Counted from the first letter of the stretch, positions 17,879 to 28,258 are shown. The stretch: DNA of 64,000 nucleotides from Pullulanibacillus sp. KACC 23026 (GCF_029094525.1 NZ_CP119107.1:2914001-2978000), one strand, 5' to 3'. Numbers and translations are program-made. Notes: generated from the letters alone by a model not told the origin.

Positions 17879-19254
17879 CCTTGCAATTGGTTGCGGACGT
17901 TTGCTTCGTTTCGTTCGTATCGGGTGTAGTTGATCATGATGATGGCGCCTACTAGGAAGAAGATGGCCGGAAGCCAGGTGAAGCAGAATTTAATCCCGGC
18001 TAATGAGGCTGCTGATTGTGCATGATTGGCGGCGTAACCTGCTCTTTCCATAATGATCGATGGTATAAAACTGCCTAATCCCGAGCCAATTTTGATACAG
18101 AACGAGCTGCCGATAGCGGTTAAGAAGCCGTTCGCGCGAATCCCTGTTTTCCATTCTCCATAGTCGACGGTATCAGACAACATGGCAAACGGAAGTGTAA
18201 CAGCAATTCCGGTACCGATTGATGCGACAATCCATCCAAAGATGACCATTGAAGCACTGTTTCCAGAAAAAGCAATGATCATTTGACCTATGGCGGCAAT
18301 GGCAAATCCGATGATCTGGGTATGCGTTTTCAGAAATCGCTTAACAATGAACGGAAGAAGTGTTATTGACAGCATTTGAAAAACGACAAGTCCATTTAAA
18401 ACGGAAGCTAAGCCTTTATTATGAAGATTGTATTCGGAATAATAAATGACCGTTGACGTTCTAGCCGTATTCCCTAACCAATAGAAGATAAAGGCAAGAA
18501 CAAGGGTGATCCAAGGCCAATTTCCTTTAACGGCTTTTAAGCTTTGGCTAATTGGGATCGATTTAATACTTTTTGTATTGAGTTCTCTCGTCCCCGAGAA
18601 AGCAAAGAGAAGTAAGAAAATCGCGATCACCGCATAAATGCCGACGGTCACTCGAAACCCTAATATATTGTTTCCTTTACCGAAAAACGAGACAAGTGGC
18701 AATGTAAATGAAGCTGTAATGAGATATCCAATCATCCCTCCATTACTTCTCCAGGAATTTAAGCGAACACGCTCGGTCGAATTCGTCGTTAAATTCGGCA
18801 AAATAGCCGTGATGGGTGATCCAATACCTGTGTAGACCACTCCAGAAAGAATGTAGGTCATTAAGGCATAGACTACTTTTGCACTTGGTGATAAATGGGG
18901 GGCGAAGAAAGCTAAAAACACCATTAGCCCAAAAGGAACGGATAGCCATAACCAATACGGACGGCTCTTTCCCCATTTTGTTTTCGTATGGTCAAGGACA
19001 AATCCCCAAACAGGGGCATCCAAAGCGTCAAAGAAACGGGCAATTAACAAAATTAATCCGGCTGAGGCGATCGATATGCCAAAAACATCTGTATAAAAAT
19101 ACATAATAAAACTAGTAAGTGTACAATAGAGTAAATTCCCAGCCGAATCCGTACTCGCATAAGCGAGCACACGTTTTAACGGCAATTTAGCGTTCTTCTC
19201 TTCAATAACATTATTTATCTCGGCATCCAATTTGTAAGCTGTGTTTCCTGCCAT
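17875..19254 (-). CDS. GPH-family sugar:cation symporter
   Basis: 459 aa with 12 membrane segments. The glycoside-pentoside-hexuronide family pattern is visible: early RFFDALDAPVWGFVLDHTKT after segment 2, WGKSRPYWL, and the mid-protein IGSPITAILPNLTTNSTERVRL. These transporters take up glycosides, pentosides or uronides with a cation. It follows the 800-aa protein by 6 bases and is surely co-transcribed, so it probably imports that enzyme's substrate or product. Its stop codon lies at the edge of the 39-bp array. An AraC-type gene is divergent from the unit. Confidence 0.9.
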   Translation of the reverse strand: MAGNTAYKLDAEINNVIEEKNAKLPLKRVLAYASTDSAGNLLYCTLTSFIMYFYTDVFGISIASAGLILLIARFFDALDAPVWGFVLDHTKTKWGKSRPYWLWLSVPFGLMVFLAFFAPHLSPSAKVVYALMTYILSGVVYTGIGSPITAILPNLTTNSTERVRLNSWRSNGGMIGYLITASFTLPLVSFFGKGNNILGFRVTVGIYAVIAIFLLLFAFSGTRELNTKSIKSIPISQSLKAVKGNWPWITLVLAFIFYWLGNTARTSTVIYYSEYNLHNKGLASVLNGLVVFQMLSITLLPFIVKRFLKTHTQIIGFAIAAIGQMIIAFSGNSASMVIFGWIVASIGTGIAVTLPFAMLSDTVDYGEWKTGIRANGFLTAIGSSFCIKIGSGLGSFIPSIIMERAGYAANHAQSAASLAGIKFCFTWLPAIFFLVGAIIMINYTRYERNEANVRNQLQG

Positions 19255-19260
19255 TTGATC

Positions 19261-21663
19261 TCACTCCTTTGTAAGTAACGGTTCTTTTTTCGGTTTAAAT
19301 GCGCCATCAGCTAGTAATATCTGTGGAACGAGTTCTCCATTTTTCGAAACAAAATGCAACTCTCGATCATAGAAATGATAGTCAGTCGGAAAAGGCGCAT
19401 AGCTTGTAATTAAAAGGCCTTCGTCTGTCTCTTCGATTGAACCGTTTACAATAAAGATGGTTCCCGATTCTTCGTAAAGGAATGTCTTTCTTCCAAATCC
19501 ATCTAAATAGGCAACCAACTCTTCTCCCATATCCCAATCCGCCGTTTCTTCTTCTTTCGTAAATAAGCGGGAAAAGATACCACCGTCTCTAAAGAAAGTC
19601 GATTGGCCAAATCGGTTTCGGGACAAGTCCGGGCGATTAATATGCGGTCCGGCGATACTGTACGTTGAAGCGGCCTCACCACTTGCGAGCTTCGTATCCG
19701 TCGCTTTGGCGTTCGTATCATAGCAATAAAGAATGCCGACCGTAGCTCGATAAGCCGCTTTTAAATATCGGCTATCCTTTAGAGCTTCATAGGCTTTAAG
19801 ACAGGCCGCCGCGGTAACGCCTCCCCATAACGAATGAATCATATAAGACAACGCTTCCCACCAGCGGTCCGGGCTTTGCGCACGGAAGTCATTTGAGAAT
19901 CCAATATTCGCAAGGACTAATTCCCCATACCTTTTGGCTCCCTCTAAATGATGCGTACTTGCTAAAGCTCCAGCTGCCGGACCAAATCCAGCATTATCAA
20001 AGAAATGCTCGGTCACTGCCGCTTTGTAGGTTTTGCTGTCAGTTGCGACGTTCTCTGCGATCCTTGACCATAAGACACTAATTTCATCATATTTCTCCGT
20101 TAAACCACGACTTCGAAGCTCCTCTAACAAGTCATCGATATATAAGAAAAACACGCCTAACATTTGAGCCTCTTCTTTTCCCCGAGCGTTATCATGTAAA
20201 TCAGGATTCACCCGTAAAGAAAAGACGTCAGCAGCCCAGGCCAAGTAAGTATCCGGATGATTGAGTTGTAAAACATCCTCCTGGAACTTTGAGAGGAGGT
20301 AAAAGACATGCGCCATATACTCAAAATCCATACAGCGATAAAATTCCCCATACAACTTAGTTGGTTTTGTAAAATCACCGTTTTCAAACCACTTTTGACG
20401 AATATAGTAGACACAACTTGCTTCAACTTTTTGTACTGCCTCTACATTCGTCTCCCCCAGCAAATTCGTTTTCAACACTAAACTTAATTTCCCCAACGAT
20501 TCACCCTGGTTAGAAATCGGGGAATAGCTATAAGGCGTGTCGCTGTTCTCTCCATTAAATAAAACATCACTAATATAGCGGACACGATGATCAAGGGTCT
20601 TCTTAATGGGTTCCATGACATTTAGGACAACACTATCATAAAACTCATTATCTAACTCGATTGTGATCTTTGTTTCCCCAGGCAACGTGAAGTCTAGGTC
20701 AGCCTGATAGTGATTGGTTTCAAGTTTAATTTTAGTCAAGAGGTTTTCTCGTTTTCTTTTACCATCTATATCTAAATAGTCCATATAAGCATCGGTCAGC
20801 TGTCTACCTTCTGGAAGCTCGAATGCTAACACATAAGGTTGATCTAGGATCGCAAGCGGTTCGAAATCAAAACTAGGATGCCCATAGTTTGTTAGTCCAA
20901 TAGAATGGAAATCTTGTTGATTCTTAAAGGGTTCAAAGGCATATCCCCACTCTTTTTCGCCTAGACCCGGAAGAACAAACCCTTTTTTCTCATAGATCCA
21001 ATCCGCATTCTCAAAGTTTTCGGGGTATCCCCCTGCTAAAATTAATTGATGGAAAAGCAATCCATCTAACGAGGGGGAAACGCTTTCGAAAAAGAGATTT
21101 TTATACGCGCAATAACTTCCTACCGATAACGTTTGTCCTTTTGTTTGATACATCCCTAAGTGGGGTGCCTCATTGCTTCTGCGGACACAGGCAATCTTTG
21201 AAAAATGTTCTGAAATGCTCGGATTGACAGAAGCAGAATGATTGGTTTGCAAATCGAGATCATTAATTCGATACATTACATAAGAGAATGACGACCATAT
21301 CGCAAAATCGGTAATCTCTAAATCTTCCACTGTTCGGCTTTTCAGAGTGATCGTCCATGCGACACGATCATCTGATTGCGAGAGATCATAGTTCATAATG
21401 ACTTCTAATTTCTCGAACACATAACTGACAGTCGCCGTCCCCACATCTTCTACAATTGTCGGGATCACGTCTGAGCTTATTAAGACCTCCCCTTTTACTT
21501 TAAGAGAGAAGTTTCCAAACAATTTATCGCTTTCATCATAACCGCAATCATCCAAATAAGGCGTATCGATCACCCAGTTCATTTGGTGAGCATCTTCTTT
21601 TAATACTAAATTTGTTAAATTTCCACTCGGAGAAAGCTGTAATTTGAATCGTTTATTCTCCAA
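19261..21663 (-). CDS. large cytosolic protein, putative glycoside-active enzyme (DUF5695-like?)
   Basis: 800 aa, no signal peptide. The N-terminal half is beta-rich (about 1-350). The C-terminal half is helical and looks like an (alpha/alpha) barrel with conserved-looking segments DRWWEALSYMIHSLWGG, GEAASTYSIAGPHINR and FFRDGGIFSRLF, followed by a short beta tail. This beta-sandwich plus barrel layout is typical of several glycoside hydrolase and lyase families, and of DUF5695-type proteins, but I cannot assign a family with confidence. The operon with a GPH symporter and the divergent AraC regulator point to intracellular processing of an imported glycoside. Catalytic residues are not identified. 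Confidence 0.7.
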   Translation of the reverse strand: MENKRFKLQLSPSGNLTNLVLKEDAHQMNWVIDTPYLDDCGYDESDKLFGNFSLKVKGEVLISSDVIPTIVEDVGTATVSYVFEKLEVIMNYDLSQSDDRVAWTITLKSRTVEDLEITDFAIWSSFSYVMYRINDLDLQTNHSASVNPSISEHFSKIACVRRSNEAPHLGMYQTKGQTLSVGSYCAYKNLFFESVSPSLDGLLFHQLILAGGYPENFENADWIYEKKGFVLPGLGEKEWGYAFEPFKNQQDFHSIGLTNYGHPSFDFEPLAILDQPYVLAFELPEGRQLTDAYMDYLDIDGKRKRENLLTKIKLETNHYQADLDFTLPGETKITIELDNEFYDSVVLNVMEPIKKTLDHRVRYISDVLFNGENSDTPYSYSPISNQGESLGKLSLVLKTNLLGETNVEAVQKVEASCVYYIRQKWFENGDFTKPTKLYGEFYRCMDFEYMAHVFYLLSKFQEDVLQLNHPDTYLAWAADVFSLRVNPDLHDNARGKEEAQMLGVFFLYIDDLLEELRSRGLTEKYDEISVLWSRIAENVATDSKTYKAAVTEHFFDNAGFGPAAGALASTHHLEGAKRYGELVLANIGFSNDFRAQSPDRWWEALSYMIHSLWGGVTAAACLKAYEALKDSRYLKAAYRATVGILYCYDTNAKATDTKLASGEAASTYSIAGPHINRPDLSRNRFGQSTFFRDGGIFSRLFTKEEETADWDMGEELVAYLDGFGRKTFLYEESGTIFIVNGSIEETDEGLLITSYAPFPTDYHFYDRELHFVSKNGELVPQILLADGAFKPKKEPLLTKE

Positions 21664-21912
21664 AAAAACGCCTCCTCATTTATGAATTTCCAAAGAAGAA
21701 AACGGTTAATAAAAAATACCATAACAAGGCCTTTTATTGATATAATTAAGAAAAAACGTTTCCATTGGACTTACTAAAATATATCAAATTCGACAAAGAA
21801 TGAAAATAAAGAATTTTAATCACATTTTAAGATATTTCACACGGTTATAAGTTTGTGATGAAGCTGTAAAAAACCATGGGAGTGAAAACTCAAGAAAGTA
21901 GAGGTTAATCAT
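21664..21912. promoter_or_regulatory. divergent control region between the 800-aa gene and the AraC gene
   Basis: It holds AT-rich promoter-like sequence and, near 21752-21766, AAAAAACGTTTCCA, whose reverse complement TGGAAACGTTTTTT partly matches the cre consensus. A specific AraC binding site cannot be picked out by eye. Confidence 0.4.
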
Positions 21913-22815
21913 ATGGAAATCGTGTCAATCGCCGTCCCACCCTTCCCTATTTTTATTGAAGGAAATCTCACAACATTTGAACGAGGCACCTCTCATCCGG
22001 ATCGAAGCGATTTGGAGTATTTCGATCTTATTTTTGTAAAAAAAGGAATACTTTACATGACGGAGGATGAGAAACCGTTTACGATTGATCCAAATGAAAT
22101 GTTAGTTTTGCTGCCTATGAAGCACCATTATTCGACAAAACCTGTTGATGAAGAAACGGAATTCTATTGGCTCCATTTCTACACCAATAGTTATTATTCA
22201 GAAGGAGACGGACCAAGAAAATTAGCCTCAAGCATCCCGATCCCTTCTCTACATTTTCATAATCACAGTTATACCCTTCGCTTACAAAAGCATTGTAAAT
22301 TAGTAGATGACGAGGAAATTTACAAAAAAATCGATCAACTCTTGTTGGCTACGACAAATGCCAATAAGGAATTATCATTCTGGGACATCCAAATCCACTT
22401 CTTCTCACTCATCAATGTCCTGGAGTATCAAGGAATGGCCAAGGATACGGGTTACATTCTGTCTGAAAAAATTGCCCGGTATATAAGAGATCATTACCAT
22501 CAACCTATCACGAGCACAACATTAGCCGAACAATTCAATGTTCACGAAAATACAATTGCTAAATATATGAAAAAATTTTATAAAGTGACAGCCCTTGAGT
22601 ATTTAAATACCTATCGTCTCGAGCAATCTAGAATTTTACTGCTGAAAACGGATGACCCCATCCAATCGATCGCCGAACAATGCGGATTCAGCGTCGGCCC
22701 CTATTTTTCAAGTGCCTTCAAAAAAACCTATGGCATGTCCCCCCTCAACTACCGAAAAAAACATTTGAGGGATTTGAAACGCGGGGACGGTTCTCGCGTT
22801 TCACTCCTGCGGTAA
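21913..22815 (+). CDS. AraC-family transcriptional regulator
   Basis: 300 aa. The N-terminal half is a cupin-like sensor (FTIDPNEMLVLLPMKHHYST), the C-terminal 100 residues carry the two AraC helix-turn-helix units (TSTTLAEQFNVHENTIAKYM and SIAEQCGFSVGPYFSSAFKK) with the usual closing MSPLNYRK. The gene is divergent from the 800-aa/GPH unit and most likely activates it. The family normally ends just after this motif. Here the frame runs on through the 28-base palindrome at 22776-22803, which supplies about 12 extra residues (KRGDGSRVSLLR). The ATG follows AGAGGTTAATC. Confidence 0.9.
   Translation: MEIVSIAVPPFPIFIEGNLTTFERGTSHPDRSDLEYFDLIFVKKGILYMTEDEKPFTIDPNEMLVLLPMKHHYSTKPVDEETEFYWLHFYTNSYYSEGDGPRKLASSIPIPSLHFHNHSYTLRLQKHCKLVDDEEIYKKIDQLLLATTNANKELSFWDIQIHFFSLINVLEYQGMAKDTGYILSEKIARYIRDHYHQPITSTTLAEQFNVHENTIAKYMKKFYKVTALEYLNTYRLEQSRILLLKTDDPIQSIAEQCGFSVGPYFSSAFKKTYGMSPLNYRKKHLRDLKRGDGSRVSLLR
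22776..22803. repeat. 28-bp REP-like palindrome inside the AraC 3' end
   Basis: The sequence runs from GAAACGCGGGG to CTCGCGTTTCA and is identical to the elements at 10637-10664 and 47365-47392. Here it lies inside the reading frame and codes for the last residues of the AraC-type regulator. Confidence 0.85.
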
Positions 22816-22920
22816 TGACGATTCGTTATTTCCTGTTTTTGAGGCTTATTTTGAGGTTAGTAGTAACGTAGGTTCGCTATTTCGCGGAAAGAGTCTCATT
22901 TCGAGCTGATTTGAGCGGCA

Positions 22921-22970
22921 TAGCGTAGTCTCGTTACGCCGACCTGTTTAATGGTAACGAGACTACGCTA
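22921..22970. repeat. perfect 17-bp inverted repeat
   Basis: TAGCGTAGTCTCGTTAC (22921-22937) and GTAACGAGACTACGCTA (22954-22970) are exact complements with a 16-base loop. The flanks carry related phrases (GCTATTTCCTGTTTTTG, and earlier GTTATTTCCTGTTTTTG near 22828), so it belongs to another dispersed palindromic family. No T run follows, so a simple terminator role is doubtful. Confidence 0.7.
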
Positions 22971-23022
22971 TTTCCTGTTTTTGTGGCTCATTGGGTTCCT
23001 ATCGCGCACCCTTTACATAATT

Positions 23023-23061
23023 AAAGCCCTGAGTGAGAACGTCGTCTCTCTCAGGGCTTTT
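23023..23061. terminator. bidirectional terminator between the AraC gene and araA
   Basis: AAAGCCCTGAGTGAG and CTCTCTCAGGGCTTT form a long stem with A residues before and T residues after. It ends the convergent AraC and araBDA transcripts. Confidence 0.85.
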
Positions 23062-23069
23062 GAATTTAG

Positions 23070-24494
23070 TTATTTGATAATGACGTATTCTAAGTCAACG
23101 AGTTTGGCATAGCTTACAATTTGGTCCGTTGTTAAGTTTAATGATACAACAGTATGGTGGCCGCCGCCATTCTCAATCCAAGCTTTTACGCCATCTTGGA
23201 AGTTTGGCTTCACATTCCAAAGGACGCGGGCAACTGGAAGATTTGGAGCCGGAACAGTTGGCTCAAAGGCCGTTACCTCATTGATCAACAGCTTATAATG
23301 AGTCCCAAAGTCAGCCATCGAAACGACGACACCCTCTCCAGCTTGACCGTCGAACACTAAACGTGCTGGATCTTCTCGATTACCAATACCTAATGGAGAA
23401 ACGATAATTTTCGGCTTGTTGCTTGCAAGAGTTGGATCCACTTCGAGCATATGGGATTGAAGAACAGATTCTTTGCCAGGAGCTAATTCATAAGTATAAT
23501 CTTCCATAAAACCAGTGGATTGATTATGGCTCATCACTTTTAACAAGCGATCGAGTGCCGCTGTCTTCCAATCTCCTTCACCTGCAAAGCCGTATCCTTG
23601 TGCCATCAAGCGCTGGACAGCAAGACCCGGAAGCTGTTTCATACCATATAAGTCTTCGAAGTTCGTCGTAAAGGCATTATAACCACCATCATCAAGGAAA
23701 CGTTTGATCGCGATTTCATAGCTTGCTTGAACTTTTACACTAGCTTCCCAATCTTCCTTGCTGTATGTGCCATAATCAAAATCATAGAGTTCAGCGTATT
23801 CACCGAATAGATCATCGATTTCTTCGTCCTTAACGGCATTCACGTATTGAACAAGGTCACCAATACCAAAATAGTCCACAGTCCAGCCAAATTGAATTTG
23901 GGCTTCAACCTTATCCCCTTCAGTTACTCCAACATTGCGCATGTTGTCACCAAAGCGGGCTACTTTGATCGCGAAGCTTTCATTATAAGCGACTGCGACG
24001 TCCATCCAATCCGCAATTTGTTGTTGCACTTCAGGTCGTTCCCAGTAACCCACTACAATTTTATTTTGTTTTTTCAAACGGGCATTAATAAACCCATATT
24101 CACGGTCGCCATGAGCGGCCTGGTTAAGGTTCATAAAGTCCATATCAATAGTCGCCCATGGAATACTTTCATTGTATTGTGTCGCTAAATGAAGCAGTGG
24201 TTTTTGCAAGAGTTTCGTTCCGCGAATCCACATTTTTGCTGGTGAGAAGGTATGCATCCAAGTGATGACTCCTGCTACCTCGTCACGATAGTTGACTTCT
24301 TTCATAATGCTTGTAATTTTATCTGCAGTAACCGCTAAATCCTGCAATACAAGAGGGTATGGTAATACGCCGCTTTCATTTAAGGCATCGGTCATAGTTT
24401 GGGCATGTGCTTTGACCTCCGCTAATGCTTCTTCCCCGTAGAGATGCTGTGAACCGACCACAAACCAAAATTCTTTCGTTCCTACTGTTGTCAT
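23070..24494 (-). CDS. araA: L-arabinose isomerase
   Basis: Converts L-arabinose to L-ribulose in the cytosol, using a divalent metal. At 474 aa it has the family length and opens with the recognisable [16 protein letters not shown]. Further family segments are [35 protein letters not shown] and [12 protein letters not shown], with the C-terminal [10 protein letters not shown] holding the metal-site histidine. It is the last gene of araB-araD-araA, 34 bases after araD, and ends at a strong terminator. Control is by AraR through the boxes before araB. Confidence 0.97.
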   Translation of the reverse strand: MTTVGTKEFWFVVGSQHLYGEEALAEVKAHAQTMTDALNESGVLPYPLVLQDLAVTADKITSIMKEVNYRDEVAGVITWMHTFSPAKMWIRGTKLLQKPLLHLATQYNESIPWATIDMDFMNLNQAAHGDREYGFINARLKKQNKIVVGYWERPEVQQQIADWMDVAVAYNESFAIKVARFGDNMRNVGVTEGDKVEAQIQFGWTVDYFGIGDLVQYVNAVKDEEIDDLFGEYAELYDFDYGTYSKEDWEASVKVQASYEIAIKRFLDDGGYNAFTTNFEDLYGMKQLPGLAVQRLMAQGYGFAGEGDWKTAALDRLLKVMSHNQSTGFMEDYTYELAPGKESVLQSHMLEVDPTLASNKPKIIVSPLGIGNREDPARLVFDGQAGEGVVVSMADFGTHYKLLINEVTAFEPTVPAPNLPVARVLWNVKPNFQDGVKAWIENGGGHHTVVSLNLTTDQIVSYAKLVDLEYVIIK

Positions 24495-24528
24495 ATGAAT
24501 CCTCTTTTCTTAAAATTAGTGAGTTCTA

Positions 24529-25224
24529 TTACTTTTGACCATAGTAAGCATTTTTTCCGTGCTTTCTTAAGTAATGCTTGTCTAAAATCCGTTGAGGCAA
24601 TTCTTGTGCAAAATGATTTAATTCCCTTGTAAATAAATTCAATTTCGCCACTTCATCTAAAACAACACTATTCATGACGGCCGATTTGACATCCTTGCCC
24701 CAAGTAAATGGACCATGTCCATGCAGCAGAACACCTGGCACAGCTAAAATATCAATTCCGCGTTCTTCAAAAGTTTCAATAATAACGTTTCCCGTCTCAA
24801 CCTCATAACCGCGATCGATTTCTTCTTGCGTCAAGTGGCGAGCACAAGGCACCGAACCATAGAAAGTGTCGGCATGAGTGGTTCCCATTGCGGGTACATC
24901 CAGGCCCGCTTGAGCCCAAACCGTTGCCCATGTCGAATGGGTATGCACGATACCGCCTATTTCTGGAAAATGTTTGTAAAGGACGGCATGCGTCGGGGTA
25001 TCTGAAGAAGGATTCAACTCGCCTTCCACCACATTGCCATCCAAATCAAGCACGACCATATCACTTGGTTTCATCGTTTCATAGTCAACACCACTTGGCT
25101 TGATCACGAATAAACCACTGTCGCGATCGATGGCACTCGCATTCCCCCATGTGTATTTGACAAGTCCATGTTTTGGTAAGTCGAGATTCGCTTGGAACAC
25201 TTCTTCTTTCAATTTTTCTAACAT
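24529..25224 (-). CDS. araD: L-ribulose-5-phosphate 4-epimerase
   Basis: Interconverts L-ribulose 5-phosphate and D-xylulose 5-phosphate, feeding the pentose phosphate pathway. It is a class II aldolase-family zinc enzyme: the zinc histidines are in [12 protein letters not shown] and HGHGPFTWG, and the substrate loop GNASAID and SSDTPTH are present. I place the start at the ATG at 25224, which follows GGGAGGGAC and begins one base after the araB stop; an ATG five codons earlier overlaps araB. The protein is then 231 aa, the normal length. Confidence 0.96.
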   Translation of the reverse strand: MLEKLKEEVFQANLDLPKHGLVKYTWGNASAIDRDSGLFVIKPSGVDYETMKPSDMVVLDLDGNVVEGELNPSSDTPTHAVLYKHFPEIGGIVHTHSTWATVWAQAGLDVPAMGTTHADTFYGSVPCARHLTQEEIDRGYEVETGNVIIETFEERGIDILAVPGVLLHGHGPFTWGKDVKSAVMNSVVLDEVAKLNLFTRELNHFAQELPQRILDKHYLRKHGKNAYYGQK

Positions 25225-25225
25225 G

Positions 25226-26848
25226 TTAGTCCCTCCCATTTTCCACTAAGTGATCAACAGCCGCCTGTTCAATCACTAGACCTCTTGTATAACGTTCGAT
25301 AAACGTTTCAAATCCTTTAACATCATCTGCATCAGGATAGATTTCTTGTCCCTCAACCTCTTTAAAAACGCTTTGGTCAAGGAAATCTTCTAAACTCTCA
25401 TTTTGTGCTTGGTTGATTAAGTAGGAAGCGAGAATCGCCATTCCCCAAGCGCCGCCTTCTCCAGCTGTCGCCATAACGGAAACCGGAACATTCATCGCAG
25501 CTGCGACTATCTTTTGCCCAACCAATGGAGTTTTAAATAACCCGCCATGCGCTAAAATGCGATCAATTGCCACACTTTCTTGTCTAGTTAAAATGTCCAT
25601 TCCGATTTTCAGAGCCCCAAATGCTGTAAAGAGATGAGTGCGCATAAAATTGGCTAAATTAAATCGACTTTCAGGTGAGCGCACAAAGAGCGGCCGGCCT
25701 TTTTCTAACCCTGTAATCGTTTCACCAGAAAGATAGCCATAGCTTAGCAAACCGCCACCATCTGGATCCGCTTCCAATGCTTTATTTAGAAGGACTTCGA
25801 ATAAGCGATCATTATCTACCATTTGTCCCATAGATTCATAGAATTCACGGAATAATCCAATCCAAGCATTCAGATCACTTGAACAGTTATTCGCATGAAC
25901 CATCGCAACCGGACTGCCGTTTGGTGTCGTAACCATATCGATTTCCGAATACACCTTTGAAAGTTCTTTTTCTAAGACAATCATGGCAAAGACGGAGGTT
26001 CCAACAGAGACGTTACCCGTCCGTTTCCTAACACTATTTGTCGCTACCATTCCCGTTCCCGCATCCCCTTCTGGCGGACAAAGCGGTATTCCAGGCTGCA
26101 GATTGAATGAGCGATCTAGAATTTTCGCCCCAATTTCGGTCAATTGACCCGCTTGCTCACCTGAAAGACAAACTTTAGGGAGAATGTCTCGTAGCTTCCA
26201 AGGATAAGCTTTGCTCGTAATAAGTTCATCAAATTGCTTAACCATCGAGTCATTGTAATCATGCGTCATTTCATCAATTGGGAACATGCCAGACGCATCA
26301 CCGATTCCAATCGCTTTTTCACCCGTTAGTAACCAATGAATGAATCCAGATAAAGTGGTTATAAAATCAATGCGAGGTACATGCTTCTCTTCATTTAGTA
26401 TCGCTTGATAAAGGTGAGCAACGCTCCACCTCTCTGGAATATTGAATTGGAATTGATCCGTTAATTCTTTCGCTGCAACGCTCGTTGTCGTATTTCGCCA
26501 CGTTCGAAACGGCACTAAAAGCTCGCCGGTATTGTCAAAAGCCATATAACCGTGCATCATGGCGGAAATTCCAATAGAACCGATTGTCCGAATGGTCATC
26601 CCATAATGCCGTTCCACTTCTTGCTTCAATTCACTATAAGCTGTCTGCAAGCCCGTGATTATATCCACTAAACTGTACGTCCAGAAACCATTTTCCAACC
26701 GATTCTCCCACTCATAGCCTCCTGATGCGATTGTGTTAAAACTCGAATCGATCAACACGGCTTTAATGCGAGTAGAACCTAATTCTATTCCTAGTGATGT
26801 TTGGCCATCTGCAATGGCTTGTTTGATGTTAACTTGATTCACTTCCAT
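25226..26848 (-). CDS. araB: L-ribulokinase-type FGGY kinase
   Basis: Phosphorylates L-ribulose to L-ribulose 5-phosphate. 540 aa with the FGGY actin-like fold: phosphate loop [16 protein letters not shown] near residue 19, and the C-terminal domain with [18 protein letters not shown]. It differs from the B. subtilis type AraB and looks like the alternative ribulokinase branch, often labelled simply FGGY kinase. The gene name rests on its place at the head of araB-araD-araA. A GAGGGGAAC ribosome site precedes the ATG. A 12-base palindrome (ACTATCGATAGT, 26875-26886) lies in the leader. Confidence 0.9.
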   Translation of the reverse strand: MEVNQVNIKQAIADGQTSLGIELGSTRIKAVLIDSSFNTIASGGYEWENRLENGFWTYSLVDIITGLQTAYSELKQEVERHYGMTIRTIGSIGISAMMHGYMAFDNTGELLVPFRTWRNTTTSVAAKELTDQFQFNIPERWSVAHLYQAILNEEKHVPRIDFITTLSGFIHWLLTGEKAIGIGDASGMFPIDEMTHDYNDSMVKQFDELITSKAYPWKLRDILPKVCLSGEQAGQLTEIGAKILDRSFNLQPGIPLCPPEGDAGTGMVATNSVRKRTGNVSVGTSVFAMIVLEKELSKVYSEIDMVTTPNGSPVAMVHANNCSSDLNAWIGLFREFYESMGQMVDNDRLFEVLLNKALEADPDGGGLLSYGYLSGETITGLEKGRPLFVRSPESRFNLANFMRTHLFTAFGALKIGMDILTRQESVAIDRILAHGGLFKTPLVGQKIVAAAMNVPVSVMATAGEGGAWGMAILASYLINQAQNESLEDFLDQSVFKEVEGQEIYPDADDVKGFETFIERYTRGLVIEQAAVDHLVENGRD

Positions 26849-26921
26849 TGTGTTCCCCTCTCTGATAGCGGTTAACTATCGATAGTCGAAAGAAGGTGCT
26901 TTCTTTACTTACAACCTTATT

Positions 26922-26969
26922 ATATGTACATACACATGTCAATAATTTTATATAAATGTACCTACAAAT
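26922..26969. promoter_or_regulatory. two AraR-type operators before araB
   Basis: AAATGTACCTACAAAT (26954-26969) is close to the B. subtilis AraR box ATTTGTACGTACAAAT, and a weaker copy ATATGTACATACACAT lies at 26922-26937. The two are 32 bases apart, about three helical turns, which fits cooperative AraR binding. Confidence 0.75.
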
Positions 26970-27103
26970 AAACGGACTGAAACTCACGATATCCCTCTAT
27001 TATTTATATTTTAATAGATCCAAGGTATGACAAACGAACAAAAATAAACGCGATAGATAAAGGAAATGATTTATTTTAGGGTGTTCTTTCATTTTGTGTT
27101 AAA

Positions 27104-27119
27104 ATATGACCATACAAAT
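27104..27119. promoter_or_regulatory. possible third AraR operator, before araR
   Basis: ATATGACCATACAAAT keeps the right half of the AraR box. Its place about 50 bases upstream of the araR start suggests autoregulation, but the match is partial. Confidence 0.45.
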
Positions 27120-27169
27120 AATTTGAATGAACGACCTCTAACTCGAACAACTAAGAAAGAAGTGTTTAG

Positions 27170-28258
27170 ATGAAGCCAAAATATCAGGTCATCATTGATG
27201 ATATAAAAAGTAAGATCCTTTCTGGAGAATACGGTGCAGATGAGCAAATCCCTACCGAACTCGCTTTACAAGAAAAATATAAGGTCAGCCGGCACACGAT
27301 CCGAAAAGCTATCCTAGACCTTGCAAATGAAGGATTCTTAAGAAGCGAAAAAGGTTCGGGGACCTATGTGAGTCATCAGTATCGCTCCAAAGCAAGCGGA
27401 TCAGCCAGTCGTAAAATTATTGGCGTGATCACAACCTACATTTCCGATTACATTTTTCCTTCCATTATCCGAGGAATTGAGGGGAGATTGAATGAAGATA
27501 ATTATTCGTTACTGCTAGCGAGCACCAATAACGATGTAGAGCAGGAAAAAAAGGCTTTGGAAATGATGTTAGCCTTTGGCGTGGATGGTCTGATTATCGA
27601 ACCGACTAAAAGCAATCTATACAATCCCAACATTGCCTACTATCTGTCGTTTAAGGAGCAAGATGTTCCCTTTATCATGATTAATGCTTATTATGAGGAA
27701 TTAGATGTTCCTTTCTTTTGTCTCGATGATATCCAATCTAGTTATCTTGCAACAAATGAATTGATTTCAAAGGGCCACACGCAAATTGGCCTTATTTCAA
27801 AAATGGATGACTTACAAGGAAAGTACCGAATGAAAGGTTTTATCAAAGCGCTCGGCGAAGCCAAATTACGCTTTCAACCCGATCAAGTGTTTACCTTTGT
27901 TACCGAGACAAAGGCTGATCTTAACACGAATTTGAGGAAGTTCTTAAGCGACCATCGAGATGAATTAACCGCGCTCGTTTGCTATAACGATGAGGTGGGA
28001 CTAGAAGTACTAAATGTATGCAGACAACTTGAGATTTCCGTGCCAGAGGAATTATCGATTGTGGGCCAGGATAATTCTTATATTGCACGAAACGCGAATA
28101 TCAAACTCACGACATTGACCCACCCGCAAGAGCAGATGGGACGCGATGCCGCTGAATGGGTCATAAAAAAATTACAAGGCAAGAAAGACATCCCAAACGA
28201 AAACTATTACCAGCCCACACTAATCGAAGGCGAAACGGTAAAAGCATTAGACGTTTAA
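27170..28258 (+). CDS. araR: arabinose operon repressor AraR (GntR/LacI hybrid)
   Basis: 362 aa. A GntR-type winged helix at residues 1-70 (KYQVIIDDIKSKILSGEYG, TELALQEKYKVSRHTIRKAI, GSGTYV) is joined to a LacI-type sugar-binding domain (from about 80, KIIGVITTYISDYIFPSIIR). This hybrid is the mark of AraR. It is divergent from araBDA with AraR boxes between them. L-arabinose is expected to release it. The same boxes stand before the GH51 gene at 36416-36462, so the regulon includes arabinan side-chain removal. A terminator follows at 28307. Confidence 0.95.
   Translation: MKPKYQVIIDDIKSKILSGEYGADEQIPTELALQEKYKVSRHTIRKAILDLANEGFLRSEKGSGTYVSHQYRSKASGSASRKIIGVITTYISDYIFPSIIRGIEGRLNEDNYSLLLASTNNDVEQEKKALEMMLAFGVDGLIIEPTKSNLYNPNIAYYLSFKEQDVPFIMINAYYEELDVPFFCLDDIQSSYLATNELISKGHTQIGLISKMDDLQGKYRMKGFIKALGEAKLRFQPDQVFTFVTETKADLNTNLRKFLSDHRDELTALVCYNDEVGLEVLNVCRQLEISVPEELSIVGQDNSYIARNANIKLTTLTHPQEQMGRDAAEWVIKKLQGKKDIPNENYYQPTLIEGETVKALDV

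Noticed and set aside
17566-17955. Protein of 129 aa on the plus strand and 92 aa on the minus strand within the 39-bp array
   Set aside because: Both frames are open only because 39 is a multiple of three. There is no start signal, and the array is made of a non-coding palindrome.
18638-19106. Plus-strand frames inside the GPH symporter gene
   Set aside because: They are shadows on the opposite strand of a clear 12-segment carrier.
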